64,000 nucleotides of DNA from Periplaneta americana (GCF_040183065.1 NC_091132.1:164638102-164702101); one strand, 5' to 3'. Shown: positions 19,441 to 53,559, counted from the first letter of the stretch. Program-made: numbers and translations. The notes: a model not told the origin generated them from the letters alone.

Positions 19441-22071
19441 TACACACATGTCCAATATAACATCAACTGAACCACCAACCACTAAAACATTCTAATTTGA
19501 AAATTGTACTTTCAATAATTGTTTCTTTTAAAATTATTCATTTTTATTTTTTATTTCATCGTCGTTATTTAAAACGTTTCTTGTTTATATCATCATCCTT
19601 AATTAAACCTTTTCTAACACTTGTTTATATTATTTAGGTTATGTCATAGCTTCTGCTATATGATATTATGAATAGTCACGTATCAGAGATTGTTTAATAC
19701 TAAGATTTATTGAAAATCATCTGTCAAGTGATGTTCATTACTGGGATCGATATAATTGAAGTGGAATGTAACTGTTTTAATAAAAATGAAATTGAATCAA
19801 CAAAGCCTTCTTGACCAGTAACCGTCCACAGAGTTCAATGAAGATTCCATAGTTGGCACAACTGATAACAAGAAAACAGCTAACCATAACACACTACTGC
19901 CATCTACTAACGTATTATTTGTAATGTTGTGATGGTACAAATTTGAAGACAGTTTTGTATTTTCGTAAGTCAATTAATATTTTATTGTATTGGAGTACTT
20001 ACTGTAGTTACTTCTAATCTTTATATACTTTCGCGTTCCACTCGCAGATTTATAGATAAAATCAAAACCTCTAGTGAGATTACTGTTGATAAAATAAGTT
20101 CATGATTTCCTCATAAGCTTTAAAATAATAAAACACTGAAAATGTCCATGTATCAAGTTTAATGCCAAAGACCGAATGTTTCGAAGTTTTATTCAGGCCC
20201 AATTTTCTCATACGCAGATCGAGGTAGCTGCTCTGGGACGACAGAATTTAGGTGGTGACATTTTATCCCGAAAGGTTTGCGAAACATTCGATAATTTCGT
20301 CATGAGTGAAGAAAAAGAAAACTTCAAAATCAGTAACATATTCATTATTTTTTACGAAATTCTTTCCGAAACAACCATAATATGACATTCGAACAAAACC
20401 AATACGCATACATTAATACTTTTGGTAACAAAGAGTGATTTCCAATTCATTTTGTGAATTGGCGTGCGGTGTCGCTCTCATCCTGAAAGCAACAATAAAC
20501 ATGTAGCATGCTTTAAGACAGTCGGTGTATTTGTTCATATTACACTAAAAATAGCAATATCAATAACACTTTGATATTCTAAAAAAAAAAAAAATTGAAA
20601 AGGGATTGCCGAGACTAACATTGGCCGTGCACTTAGAGTTTGTAATATAGCATACCGGCACTCGATCAGACAATAAAATTGTGCTCACTCTCGAACTATT
20701 CACGATACGTTTGTTTGCAACTTCACAGTTTCGTATGTGGAATGTTGGTAGCCTGGTAGATTGGTCAGTTGGTGTGTGATTTAGTGATTATTAAAGAATA
20801 AGTGACCGTGGTGGAGTTATAATAAGTTGTACGCAATACAAAAATCAATCAAAGGAAGGACAGTTTGGAACAATGCATTAATCAGAGAAATCTTAAAACT
20901 AGCACTATTTTTTAAGAACTCCAATTCGAAAAATTCGGCCCAGCAACCTGGTACTTCTGAGTCCACTGCTTTCAACTTAAGTGGTAATATTACTGATTCA
21001 TTTCATACAGATACAGTAGACAACAATTTTTCCCTAGTACCGTAGCCTAAATGTTAGTGGCATTTCATTTCCCCTCGATAAGCACAAAGTAATAAAAGGT
21101 AAGTAAGATTAATTTATCGAAAATTTTAGTTAACTCTTGAGAGCTACATTTTCAAGCTACTCATCACAAAAGTGATTTTTTTTTTTCCAGTAGTTCATTA
21201 ACTTCTTCGAGTTTTGTCGGCAGTAAACAGTGTTGTGAATTCAGATCCAAGAAAAAATATAAATATTCTTTAAAATTGCAGGGAAAACGCTAAATCAGGT
21301 AATGTTTCCTTTAGAATTCCATGCTGATATTATACAATTTCTGTTTTACCAGCGGTATGGAATGTGAAGATGGTATGACATTTTAGAAGAAACCAAGCAT
21401 TTGTGTCATCTAAATAAATAAGAATGTCTGAAGCTTTGACTTGAAATAGCCATTCTTGTTTAGTTCGCCTTAAGGAATAGAACGATTTTCTCATTTTAAT
21501 TCATTATGGGTGGATTTACAATCCTCTTGCATAGAACGTCTGAAAATAAAGTGAAACAACTACGACAACATTTCTCAAGGATTCCCACTGGCCACTACTT
21601 CTCCTTCACGGCATCATTGATCTCGGTGCTTGATTTGTTTCTATGGCAATAAGGTTTTGGTATGTCTTTCGACATTCGTACAAGTGCAGTAAAAATATTG
21701 TTGATGAGGTAGGTTACAATCATCAGTTTTAAGAGATATTACGAATTTAAACGTACATAAGTTACTATATGTGTTTGCTTTTCAATGTGATTGTCAGTCC
21801 AGTTCTGTTATTATTGCATAACTCTTTGGTAACTTGTACAAGGTAATTACCAACTACAATGTGACACAGAAATCAGTTGACAAATGGGAAAGATTAATTG
21901 ATAATAGAATTGAATATAGCAGAAATTATCAACTTTGAGAGACCGCGGCCCGGTAAATTATTTTTCTGTAGGAACATGGCCCGGTTCCAACAAATTTACT
22001 CTTAAATGCCTTTCCAATTTTTTTTTAAGTTCACACATTCAATTAACGTAAGCATTAATAATTAAGTATGG
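19441..22071. other. Intergenic stretch, no confident gene
   Basis: Two short open frames (20176-20385; 20827-21045, the latter with FFKNSNSKNSAQQPGTSEST and a GTAAGT about 55 bp after its stop) have some protein-like composition. I cannot assign them. The second might be the N-terminus of a hAT-like protein. Both recur in unit 2 (49005-49271 with shifts; about 49669-49876). Confidence 0.35.
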
Positions 22072-22257
22072 CCACAGTCTAGTATATACAGTCACGAAGC
22101 TTGAGTTGTTGAGGATACTAGGAACAATAGACTGTGCTGGTGCTATTTCCCCATTGTCTTTAATAAGGCGGCAGTAGCGGTCCTAGTGGTTAGGAACTAT
22201 CTATGGATGCATATTCCCTACGTATTGAACTTCGTGACTGTATATACTAGACTGTGG
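22072..22257. mobile_element. 186-bp MITE with TATGG target duplication
   Basis: Near-perfect ~28-bp inverted ends, CCACAGTCTAGTATATACAG plus TCACGAAG, are flanked by TATGG at 22067-22071 and 22258-22262. It has no coding capacity. The copy at 50901-51085 is nearly identical. Confidence 0.85.
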
Positions 22258-22621
22258 TATGGCGTAATATTAATACATAAAGAATACTGGTACAGTATGA
22301 AAACTGTGACTTGTTTACAAATAATTTAATTATGAATCACTGGATTAATGAAATTTTGTACCATATTGGTGTTTCCTCGAGCCATTATAATTAATTTATG
22401 CTAATTTTCATTAACATATCTCTTTCTGACCACCAAAAGATTATAACATTTATAACATTGTGTATTTAAATTGGTTTTCATTATATTGGTTTGAAACGGG
22501 AAAGATAATGGGAAGAATGATTTTGCACTGTAACTCACCACCGAAGTAAGCTGAGCAGTGGAAGCAGCAGAAAGGTGTCAACATAACGGCGAAACATACA
22601 GGCCTACAAATGAAAATTATT

Positions 22622-23335
22622 TATATGTTTTATATTTGCGTTGGTATAAGGGAAACTTTTCCTTATATGGGGCGCAATTAGACAAGTTAGTAACTTTTCT
22701 CCTATCTAACATATTTTCGTGAAATTTTATACAGTATTTACAGGTAGTTTTGTTTTGTGTACAAAATCTGATGACGTTGGTATAAGGGGAACTGCCGCTT
22801 ATAGGAGGATGCATTTAGACAAAATTAGTAACTTTTCTCCGATCTAATAGATTTTTATGAAATTTTACACAGTAGTTACAGGTAGTACATCTGTTTTGTA
22901 TACAAGGTGTGATGATATTGGTATAAGGGAAACTGCCACTTTTAGGGGGATGCATTTAGACAAAATTAGTAACGTTTCTCCTACCTAAAAGATTTTGATG
23001 AAACTTTATACAGTAGTTACAGGTAGTACATTTGTTTTGGATACAAACTCTGATTATGTTGGTATAAGGGGAACTGTCACTTATAGGGGGATGCATTTAG
23101 AAAAAATTAGTAACTTTTCTCCGATCTAACAGACTTTTATGAAATTTTACACAGTAGCTACAGGTAGAACATTTGTTTTATATACAAACTTTGATGACGT
23201 TGGCATAAGGGGAACTGCCACTTATATGGGGATGCATTGAGATAAAGTTAGTAACTTTTCTCCTATCCAACAGATTTTGGTGCAACTTTATGCAGTAGTT
23301 ACAGGTAGTACATTTGTCTTGTATACAATCTCTGA
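22622..23335. repeat. ~142-bp minisatellite, 5 copies
   Basis: GTTGGTATAAGGGGAACTGC, ATGCATTTAGACAAAATTAG, TAACTTTTCTCC and AGTTACAGGTAGTACATTTG recur at about 22632, 22775, 22917, 23058 and 23199. Unit 2 has five copies (51462-52156). Confidence 0.95.
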
Positions 23336-23954
23336 TTCTCTGGATTGTCCTTGTTTCGACCTCATACTTGCTGTAATGGAAAAGCTGTCTTGATCAGCCA
23401 CGACTTTTTCCAGGGGTAAGTTTTCTCTAAATTGTCTTTACTATCACGATGAGAATATAATTTAATAAGTAGCTCACAAAGCCAATGTGCATTTTGTTAA
23501 AGAAGACTCATATTCTTTATCCTCTTGCTCTCCAGTGATAAATTATCTTACGGGAAAATGTAACATTTTATGCACTATTGTACCTTTTGGGCACTCGGGA
23601 AGGTTATCTGATACATAATTAGTAATAACCTGTCACCTTACATTCCCGGAATTGTACTTCGGAAGCAGTTTCCGTTCTCAGATATTTAAATAACTGCAAT
23701 ATAGAAGAATTGTAATACTGCACCTGGAAAGAATAGTACGCATAATTTATTACTTGCGCAAATCTGCGCACTTTAAGACTTCATTTAAAATAGTGATAAA
23801 TGTTCTAGAAAATGAAGATAAAAATCATTTAGGGACGGAAAAAATGGTGTTTTTTCTCTACCTTAGCAAAATATGGTTATATTTATATTTTGTCCCGTGT
23901 CAATTCATACTAATCTGACATGTTATAACAATATTAAATATAACAAAAACAATG

Positions 23955-24024
<70 letters not shown>

Positions 24025-24429
24025 CCACTTGACATGGTGATATCAAATATGATGGGAATCGACCACTTACAACAGAGTTACAGCACAAAGAAAACGGTAG
24101 ACTCGAGGCACTTGATGAGTAAGAACGCTGGGTGGTCGCATGTGGCATGTTACTGGCTTCTTACCTCACTCTACAGCCACCTCCATGATTAAGATAATCA
24201 ATTGAGTGTTACTCAGTTATATAGAAAAAAATTAAAATTTTTATTTTATTTTTTTTGACGTGTTATTTTTCTACTTCCTGCTAAATATAGATTTTGGACC
24301 ACTGTCCAGCGGTCCATTGCTAATTAGTAATTCCAAACTACCGTGTGACACAGAAGTCAGTTGCCAAATGGGAAAAATTACTCTAATTGGAAATACAATT
24401 GTGTAATCATAGTATGTTTTTACCATCGC
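23336..24429. other. Intergenic stretch with (TA)n tract
   Basis: Contains (TA)n at about 23957-24020. Otherwise AT-rich with no recognised gene. The unit 2 equivalent carries a SINE inside the TA tract. Confidence 0.5.
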
Positions 24430-24960
24430 AGATGTTCAAAATGTGCTTCATTTACTTGAAGACAGTGCCTCTCCTGATCCTGACATTCTTCCGTTATACT
24501 TAAAAGTGTTGCAGGTGGGATGTTCTGGATAACATTGTTATCGTTTCCTTCAAGTGATACATAGATCTAGGTTCTGTCTGAAAAAACGCTGTTTCACAAA
24601 TCGCCATAGATATATGTAAGAGGTGTGAGGTCTGGTGACCGCGAAGGCCATGGCAGGTCCAACCAAGTGCACACCGAACATCTCGTTTAGGTTCTGGCGA
24701 ACTGTTAGAGCATAATGTTCCGTGTCCCCCCCCCCCTGTTGAAACCACATTCTTATTCTTTTGTTCAGTGACTTATCATACAGCAAGTCCATTACAGTGC
24801 TGTCCAGTAAGTCCCTATGTGTGTGTTGGTTTACACTTGTTTCAAAGAAATATGCTCCCACAACCATATCACCTAGTATTCCAAACCACACCATAACTTT
24901 TGGAGCAACAGAATTGCAAATTCTGGCACGTGAGAACTTAATGAAATGGTATTTAAAAGC
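24430..24960 (-). pseudogene. mariner-type DDE transposase fragment (unit 1)
   Basis: The minus strand reads ICNSVAPKVMVWFGILGD, VVGAYFFETSVNQHTHRDLL, IRMWFQQGG, then HYALTVRQNLNEMFG and later YLWRFVKQRFF. This follows the usual order of the C-terminal part of Tc1/mariner-like insect transposases (GILGD...YFF...MWFQ-DGAP-HY...VRQ-LN...). The expected DGAP is degraded to a Gly-rich run over a poly-C tract, and the proline-rich segment is broken. It ends about 0.4 kb before gene 2 exon 1. Confidence 0.75.
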
Positions 24961-25341
24961 GGATAGTAGTTACAGCATTGTTTTGAAAGTATCATTCTTA
25001 AATTTTCCCTCATTGATTACTAATTTGGGTGACATCGTGAGGAAGAGTAGGGTTTATTCAGTGAAGCATATGAGCGCGCTTTCACATACAAACACACTCC
25101 TCCTATTGATTCTATAGGGAAATTGGATCTCATTTTGTAGATGAGGAGTCCGAGTGTCCAATTCATTGCTACTTACCGCTAATATTAAAATGTCTTATGT
25201 TCCTGCGTATAGCAATAATTTGTTCAGAACAAGTTCGGAGTATTCAGGAGACTATGTTACAACCATTATAAATAAGACTCTTCTAATGTCTTACATCCTG
25301 CAGATGAATGTCACTCTCTATAAATTCCTGTTCCAGTTGAG

Positions 25342-43996
<18,655 letters not shown>

Positions 43997-44120
43997 GGAA
44001 GAAGACATTCAGATGTGATATATGTGGAAAAGAATTTTCGCAATCTGGTACTTTAAAAAATCATGCTGTCGTACACACAGGGGAGAAGGAATTCAGTTGT
44101 GATATATGTGGAAAGAAAGT
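43997..44120 (+). pseudogene. Relic finger modules after the gene 2 stop
   Basis: A shifted frame reads [19 protein letters not shown] and [17 protein letters not shown], then breaks at a deletion junction with sequence matching 15318 in unit 1. Unit 2 has lost about 0.5 kb of decayed fingers still present in unit 1. Confidence 0.85.
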
Positions 44121-44180
44121 AAGGGGAGAGTTATGCTTTGCTGAGTAATTGCAGGTGGAAACGTGAAACCTACTACAGGT

Positions 44181-44337
44181 ATGCCTAGTCGACGTGGAAG
44201 GGCGCAATATCAGCACGTGAGTGATTTTCGAACGGGGCAGAATGGTTGGTCTCCAGGAAGCAGGTTTGTCATACCGTGACATTTTGGCTTGTACAGGGCA
44301 TGCTGCTACGACAGTGATGCGTGTGTGGAACCAGTGA
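44181..44337 (+). pseudogene. Tc1-like transposase N-terminus, frameshifted (unit 2)
   Basis: Counterpart of 15379-15534. An extra T in GATTTTCGAACGG breaks the frame after HVSDF. Confidence 0.85.
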
Positions 44338-45680
44338 ACAAAATTATATTTTTCCGGTGTATGTACCAATAACAGAATTCTTCACAAAGTAAGAATGAAC
44401 AGAAAAATGTCTATAAATTTAATTTCGTAATAATAAATAAGTCCTCTCATTATCGTTGAAAATACGGTACTTGAAAACCATTAATTTGACAATTAGTTTA
44501 TTAAGTCTGCAAACAGCACTTCAAACATTCTGCAAATCTGCCATGCCAAGAAGAAACTAAAACGAACAATTATTTAAGGGGTTAGGTACAGCTTACAACA
44601 GTAAAATTTTTGGAAATATTCAACATTTTTTCCCTCCATTAAGCTTACTGTATCTCGTACAATAATGAAAATTGGTATGTGTAAAACACTGTCCTCCTGC
44701 TATATGAAAAAAATATTTTACGATTTAAAAAAAATTATTTATGTTTTTTTTTTTTCAAAATTCAAAATGGTGACAGTTTACTGTGCAGTGATGAAGAGTT
44801 TCTCTCATAACTCATATTTGTTAACATTTTCATATTCTCTCTCTTTTATTTTATTGCAAAAACTCATGTTTACAATATCATGCTCCTTCAACTACATTCC
44901 ATAATAAGTAATAAAATTTTTTTTATTTTGTACTGATATTTGACCATTTTTTTTAAATGAATTTATTTTTTTATCACACTTTTTCATATTCGCTCTCTTT
45001 TATTTTATTGCAAAAGCTCATGTTTACAATATCATGCTCCAACTACATTCCTTAATAAGTAATATATATATATTTTTTTTTGTACTGAAATTTGACCATT
45101 TTTTAAAATGAATTTATTTTTTATCAGACAATCTATCAAAGGTAGAGGGGTGATCTTGCATCGTATTGTAGATATGACTTGCATAAATACACATAAAAAT
45201 TTCGTCACAGAATGTTGGATATAGTCTGCGTTAAAATTTTGAAGGTGGTTAACGTGTGTGTATGTTACCTGGATTGTACTCATGAGAGATCGCCATTGGT
45301 AAATTATGCACATATAATATCAGAATGTGTAATATCGAATTTATGTGTTCTTGATTTATTGTAATCATAAAACACTTTTGTTGTCATAATGTACTTGTTA
45401 AAATCTTATTAAAGTAACCATAACTTTACATATTTGTCTTGTTATTTCTAATTTGTACATATTCATGACCATGGAAATATGATGATATTAAACAGTGTGA
45501 AATGTCGCTTTGTACTACAAGACTACGAAATATAACGGGCTGTGTGAACTATACTGTACTAAGTATAATGAGTGGAACAAACAGAATCGATATGAATGTG
45601 GAAACAGATTAATTTCTTCAACTGTTGCATACAACAATTAATAACCTGTTCTTATTCAATCAAGCCTGTATTTTCCTTAA

Positions 45681-45717
<37 letters not shown>

Positions 45718-45833
45718 GTATATGTAAATCACTTGAAGTAAACCTTCCAACAGTGAACCATTATTGTGTTAAAGGTGTTATCTTTGAAATAATATCGTAT
45801 GAGGATTTTATAATAGTACATTATGCAACGAAC
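44338..45833. other. T-rich intergenic stretch (unit 2)
   Basis: Counterpart of 15535-17025. AATAAA at about 44432 is a candidate polyadenylation signal for gene 2, 0.44 kb after the stop. (TA)n lies at 45685-45711. No gene was seen. Confidence 0.45.
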
Positions 45834-45926
45834 CTATAATGGTAGTAATTAAGACGCGATTATGTTTATGAAACAAGCGCATCGAGTTTCATAATTTTCA
45901 TACGACCGTCTTAATTACCATTATAG
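45834..45926. repeat. Imperfect palindrome (unit 2)
   Basis: Outer arms as in 17026-17121. The inner hairpin is lost (TGAAACAAGCGCATCGAGTTTCA). Confidence 0.7.
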
Positions 45927-46407
45927 TCAAGTTTCATACGACTTTTTATGCTCGACCTTATTTCTAACTTGAAATTATTCATAAGTATTCATGTTATTCT
46001 TATCTGTCTGAAGAAGGAACTGACATTGTGCAATAACTCGTAAATTGTGAGATGTGCGCAGACGCGAAAGTATTGATTTTTTCTGAGAAACAAATGTCTA
46101 CATTGACGTTGATATAATTTAGAGAGTAAAATAAACATTAATCTTTATAGAACCTTGAAATTGAATAAGAGATTGAAAAACGAAATGACAAGTTCAATTT
46201 ATTTGAATATTATTTACAATTAACGCTAATTATTATAGTAACAGAACTGACTTTATCTCAAATATAGGTGATTTATTGATTAATTGTTGTCTTTCGATTG
46301 CATATCCGAGAATAATCGATACTTGCGCTTTCATATTGCTACGATGGTATTTTCTGATTGGTGGAACACCTGAACTTCATTGAATAGGTGTATTTTAATG
46401 AGGTCCA

Positions 46408-46900
46408 TTAAAGGGCTGCTACCAGGTTTATAATTACTGCATTTCGGCAAGGTCGAGCATAAAAAGATTTATATTCATTCTTCAGATAATCCATAATATC
46501 TGACAAGTCCCTCTCTTTCTGGCTGAAAGCCTGTTTGATGCTATTAAAGGCTGCAGATCGGAGGCAATATTGTTCAAATTCAGGAAATATGAACAACGAA
46601 CATTTCCCAGGACTAATATGTCTGCTCGTGTTAACATCCCGTCCCATGGCTCTTTTGTAGTGATACCCTATATTGTTTGTCAGCAGCATTCAGCCCCTGC
46701 TGTAGAGGACGCTGAACATCTTCCCTGTTAGCTGCACTGATATTTCCAAATATTTATATAGATTGTTTTTTATTTTTCGGAGAATCTCGCTTTTAATTTG
46801 CATTTCAATAGTGGGCAGATCTGCGACTCTGGACTCTGGGATATGATCTACGTTGACGATAGCACAGATGAAACAACAACCATTTCGAAGTGTATTTTCT
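46408..46900 (-). pseudogene. Unidentified coding relic, minus strand (unit 2)
   Basis: Counterpart of 17605-18095 with the same in-frame TGA before the 93-residue frame. Family unknown. Confidence 0.5.
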
Positions 46901-47037
46901 TGTTATTACAAAACAGCTCTTCTATCCTCTTTCGTGGGTTTGCATTACAACAGTTGAAGACTTCCCTCGGATAAGGGTGTAAACAACAAATATACAAGAC
47001 ATTTTTCAAGAGAAAGAAAAGAATGTCAGGGTTATAT

Positions 47038-47135
47038 CACAGTCTATTATATACAGTCACGAAGCTCAATACTTACTAAATATGCATACATAGACAGTTG
47101 AAATATGCATCCATAGATAGTTGCTAGCCACTAGG
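47038..47135. mobile_element. Single end of the 186-bp MITE family (unit 2)
   Basis: Counterpart of 18235-18330, starting CACAGTCTATTATATACAGT. Confidence 0.6.
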
Positions 47136-47463
47136 ATCGCTACTATCGCCTCATCACAGACTCTTTCCCTAGCAGACGATAAAATGTGTTATACTTTCGA
47201 TATCGTGTTCTTTTGAAAAAATAACACCTTCCTTCCACTATTGAAATACGAAATATATAAGGTTCATATATTATTTTTATAAAGCATATATTATATTTTA
47301 TAAACTCACCTTTCTGGATCTTTCGGAAGAAGGATAACTCTGATCTCTTTTTCTTAGAATTTATAGTGCAATGTACTTTTATTATTTTTAAGAATAAAAA
47401 ATAGTACGTTTTCACAGTCTAGAACATTTTGCATACTTTTGAATTAATATATATATATATATT

Positions 47464-47698
47464 ATTTTTTTTATTTTACTAGGTTATTTTACGACGCTTT
47501 ATCAACAGCTTAGGTTATTTAGCGTCTGAATGAGATGAAGGTGATAATGCCGATGAAATGAGTCCGGGGTCCAGCACCGAAAGTTATATTGGGTTGAGGG
47601 AAAACCCCGGAAAAAACCTCAACCAGGTAACTTGCCCCAACCGGTAATCGAACCCGGGTTTCGCTTCCAGACGTGTTAGCCGTTACTCCACAGGCGTG

Positions 47699-47701
<3 letters not shown>
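47464..47701 (-). mobile_element. tRNA-derived SINE (family B), internally deleted
   Basis: Same insertion as 18660-18902. It has lost the segment holding CCCAGCATTTGC. The adjoining (TA)n tract is longer (47702-47747). Confidence 0.85.
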
Positions 47702-47748
<47 letters not shown>

Positions 47749-47983
47749 GAGGCTGTGAGTTCCAAAACTTCATCATTTTTCGGGAAACAAATAAATAAAA
47801 CAGCTTAGCCTCTCTGTTTCACCAAACTGCAAATATTGAATTGGCAACAAAATAAAGAAAAGTTCATAATAGTAATTTAAGTTGACTGTTACACATTTAC
47901 TACGTCACACTACTTTTGACCAATAAAACGGTACGAAGGGACGTCTTTCAACCAATCATGGCTGCTTATCGCGTCCCTAGCGT

Positions 47984-48270
47984 TTGTTTATTTTTATCAC
48001 TACCCTAGCATATGTTTCTTTGTTTGCCAACATTTCAAATTGCACTGGTCTGGACGTCAAAAAACAGAAAATTACAAATCACTCCAGTCGATACATAGCA
48101 CTTTCAAATATGATTCGCATTGGCAGTCAGGAACAAGAATTAATAAAGATCACTGGTCTTAGCCATGCATCTTCCATGAAACCCTATTTATAAATAAATG
48201 AAGAGTACCATTCGGAAATCCTGAGTAAGTTGAGGGATAAACCAAGTACATCAACGAGTTCACTTCTTTT
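47984..48270 (+). pseudogene. Tyrosine-recombinase relic (unit 2)
   Basis: Reads KKQKITNHSSR and KITGLSHASSMKPYL. The GH His and the residue before the Tyr have changed relative to 19155-19364. Confidence 0.6.
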
Positions 48271-50900
48271 ACACACATGTCCAATATAACATCAACTGAA
48301 CCACCAACCACTAAAACATTCTAATTTGAAAATTGTACTTTCAATAATTGTTTCTTTTAAAATTATTCATTTTTATTTTTTATTTCATCGTCGTTATTTA
48401 AAACGTTTTTTGTTTATATCATCATCCTTAATTAAACCTTTTCTAACACTTGTTTATATTATTTAGGTTATATTATAGCTTCTGCTATATGATATTATGA
48501 ATAGTCACGTATAAGAGATTGTTTAATACTAAGATTTATTGAAAATCATCTGTCAAGTGATGTTCATTACTGGGATCGATATAATTGAAGTGGAATGTAA
48601 CTGTTTTAATAAAAATGAAATTGAATCGACAAAGCCTTCTTGACCAGTAACCGTCCACAGAGTTCAATGAAGATTCCATAGTTGGCACAACTGATAACAA
48701 GAAAACAGCTAACCATAACACACTACTGCCATCTACTAACGTATTATTTGTAATGTTGTGATGGTACAAATTTGAAGACAGTTTTGTATTTTCGTAAGTC
48801 AATTAATATTTTATTGTATTGGAGTACTTACTGTAGTTACTTCTAATCTTTATATACTTTCGCGTTCCACTCGCAGATTTATAGATAAAATCAAAACCTC
48901 TAGTGAGATTACTGTTGATAAAATAAGTTCATGATTTCCTCATAAGCTTTAAAATAATAAAACACTGAAAATGTCCATGTATCAAGTTTAATGCCAAAGA
49001 CCGAATGTTTCGAAGTTTTATTCAGGCCAAATTTTCCCATGGGCAAACCAAGGTAGTTGCTCTGGGACGACAGAATTTAGGTGGTGACATTTTATCCCGA
49101 AAGATTTGGGAAACATTCGATAATTTCGTCATGAGTGAAGAAAAAGAAAACTTCAAAATCAGTAACATATTCATTTTTTTTTTTTACGAAATTCTTTCCG
49201 AAAACAACCATGATATGACATTCGAACAAAACCAATACGCATACATTAATACTTTTGGTAACAAAGAGTGATTTCCAATTCATTTTGTGAATTGGCGTGC
49301 GGTGTCGCTCTCATCCTGAAAGGAACAATAAACATGTAGCATGCTTTAAGACAGTCGGTGTATTTGTTTATATTACACTAAAAATAGCAATATCAATAAC
49401 ACTTTGATATTCTAAAAAAAAAAAATGGAAAGGGATTGCCGAGACTAACATTGGCCGTGCACTTAGAGTTTGTAATATAGCATACCGGCACTCGATCAGA
49501 CAATAAAATTGTGCTCACTCTCGAACTATTCACGATACGTTTGTTTGCAACTTCACAGTTTCGTATGTGGAATGATGGTAGCCTGGTAGATTGGTCAGTT
49601 GGTGTGTGATTTAGTGATTATTAAAGAATAAGTGACCGTGGTGGAGTTATAATAAGTTGTAGGCAATACAAAAATCAATCAAAGGAAGGACAGTTTGGAA
49701 CAATGCATTAATCAGAGAAATCTTAAAACTAGCACTATTTTTTAAGAACTCCAATTCGAAAAATTCGGCCCAGCAACCTGGTACTTCTGTGTCCACTGCT
49801 TTCAACTTAAGTGGTAATATTACTGATTCATTTCATACAGATACAGTAGACAACAATTTTTCCCTAGTACCGTAGCCTAAATGTTAGTGGCATTTCATTT
49901 CCCCTCGATAAGCACAAAGTAATAAAAGGTAAGTAAGATTAATTTATCGAAAATTTTAGTTAACTCTTGAGAGCTACATTTTCAAGCTACTCATCACAAA
50001 AGTGATTTTTTTTTTCCAGTAGTTCATTAACTTCTTCGAGTTTTGTCGGCAGTAAACAGTGTTGTGAATTCAGATCCAGGAAAAAATATAAATATTCTTT
50101 AAAATTGCAGGGAAAATGCTAAATCAGGTAATGTTTCCTTTAAAATTCCATGCTGATATTATACAATTTCTGTTTTACCAGCGGTATGGAATGTGAAGAT
50201 GGTATGACATTTTAGAAGAAACCAAGCATTTGTGTCATCTAAATAAATAAGAATGTCTGAAGCTTTGACTTGAAATAGCCATTCTTGTTTAGTTCGCCTT
50301 AAGGAATAGAACGATTTTCTCATTTTAATTCATTATGGGTGGATTTACAATCCTCTTGCATAGAACGTCTGAAAATAAAGTGAAACAACTACGACAACAT
50401 TTCTCAAGGATTCCCACTGGCCACTACTTCTCCTTCACGGCATCATTGATCTCGGTGCTTGATTTGTTTCTATGGCAATAAGGTTTTGGTATGTCTTTCG
50501 ACATTCGTACAAGTGCAGTAAAAATATTGTTGATGAGGTAGGTTACAGTCATCAGTTTTAAGAGATATTACGAATTTAAACGTACATAAGTTACTATATG
50601 TGTTTGCTTTTCAATGTGATTGTCAGTCCAGTTCTGTTATTATTGCATAACTCTTTGGTAACTTGTACAAGGTAATTACCAACTACAATGTGACACAGAA
50701 ATCAGTTGACAAATGGGAAAGATTAATTGATAATAGAATTGAATATAGCAGAAATTATCAACTTTGAGAGACCGCGGCCCGGTAAATTATTTTTCTGTAG
50801 GAACATGGCCCGGTTCCAACAAATTTACTCTTAAATGCCTTTCCAATTTTTTTTCAAGTTCACACATTCAATTAACGTAAGCATTAATAATTAAGTATGG
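48271..50900. other. Intergenic stretch, no confident gene (unit 2)
   Basis: Counterpart of 19441-22071, nearly identical over its length. The short frames seen there recur with indels. Confidence 0.35.
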
Positions 50901-51085
50901 CCACAGTCTAGTATATACAGTCACGAAGCTTGAGTTGTTGAGGGTACTAGGAACAATAGATTGTGCTGGTGCTATTTCCCATTGTCTTTAATAAGGCGGC
51001 AGTAGCGGTCCTAGTGGTTAGCAACTATCTATGGATGCATATTCCCTACGTATTGAACTTCGTGACTGTATATACTAGACTGTGG
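50901..51085. mobile_element. 185-bp MITE with TATGG target duplication (unit 2)
   Basis: Counterpart of 22072-22257. Same ends and same target duplication. Confidence 0.85.
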
Positions 51086-51461
51086 TATGGTGTAATATTA
51101 ATACATAAAGAATACTGGTACAGTATGAAAACTGTGACTTGTTTACAAATAATTTAATTATGAATCACTGGATTAATGAAATTTTGTACCATATTGGTGT
51201 TTCCTCGAGCCATTATAATTAATTTATGCTAATTTTCATTAACATATCTCTTTCTGACCACCAAAAGCTTATAACATTTATAACATTGTGTATTTAAATT
51301 GGTTTTCATTATATTGGTTTGAAACGGGAAAGATAATGGGAAGAATGATTTTGCACTGTAATTCACCACCGAAGTAAGCTGAGCAGTGGAAGCAGCAGAA
51401 AGGTGTCAACATATCGGCGAAACATAGAGGCCTACAAATGAGAATTATTTATATGTTTTAT

Positions 51462-52156
51462 ATTTACGTTGGTATAAGGGAAACTATCCCTTATATGGGG
51501 CGCAATTAGACAAGTTAGTAACTTTTCTCCTATCTAACATATTTTCGTGAAATTTTATACAGTATTTACAGGTAGTTTTGTTTTGTGTACAAAATCTGAT
51601 GACGTTGGTATAAGGGGAACTGCCGCTTATGGGAGGATGCATTTAGACAAAATTAGTAACTTTTCTCCGATCTAATAGATTTTTATGAAATTTTACACAG
51701 TAGTTACAGGTAGTACATCTGTTTTGTATACAAGGTGTGATGATATTGGTATAAGGGAAACTGCCACTTTTAGGGGGATGCATTTAGACAAAATTAGTAA
51801 CGTTTCTCCTACCTAAAAGATTTTGATGAAACTTTATACAGTAGTTACAGGTAGTACATTTGTTTTGGATACAAACTCTGATAATGTTGGTATAAGGGGA
51901 ACTGTCACTTATAGGGGGATGCATTTAGAAAAAATTAGTAACTTTTCTCTGATCTAACAGACTTTTATGAAATTTTACACAGTAGCTACAGGTAGAACAT
52001 TTGTTTTATATACAAACTTTGATGACGTTGGCATAAGGGGAACTGCCACTTATATGGGGAGGCATTGAGATAAAGTTAGTAACTTTTCTCCTATCCAACA
52101 GATTTTGGTGCAACTTTATGCAGTAGTTACAGGTAGTACATTTGTCTTGTATACAA
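51462..52156. repeat. ~142-bp minisatellite, 5 copies (unit 2)
   Basis: Counterpart of 22622-23335. The copies align one-to-one with unit 1, so copy number has been stable since the duplication. Confidence 0.95.

Positions 52157-53559
<1,403 letters not shown>

Noticed and set aside
24500-24748. Separate small gene overlapping the mariner relic
   Set aside because: It is a shifted frame of the same broken transposase over a poly-C run.
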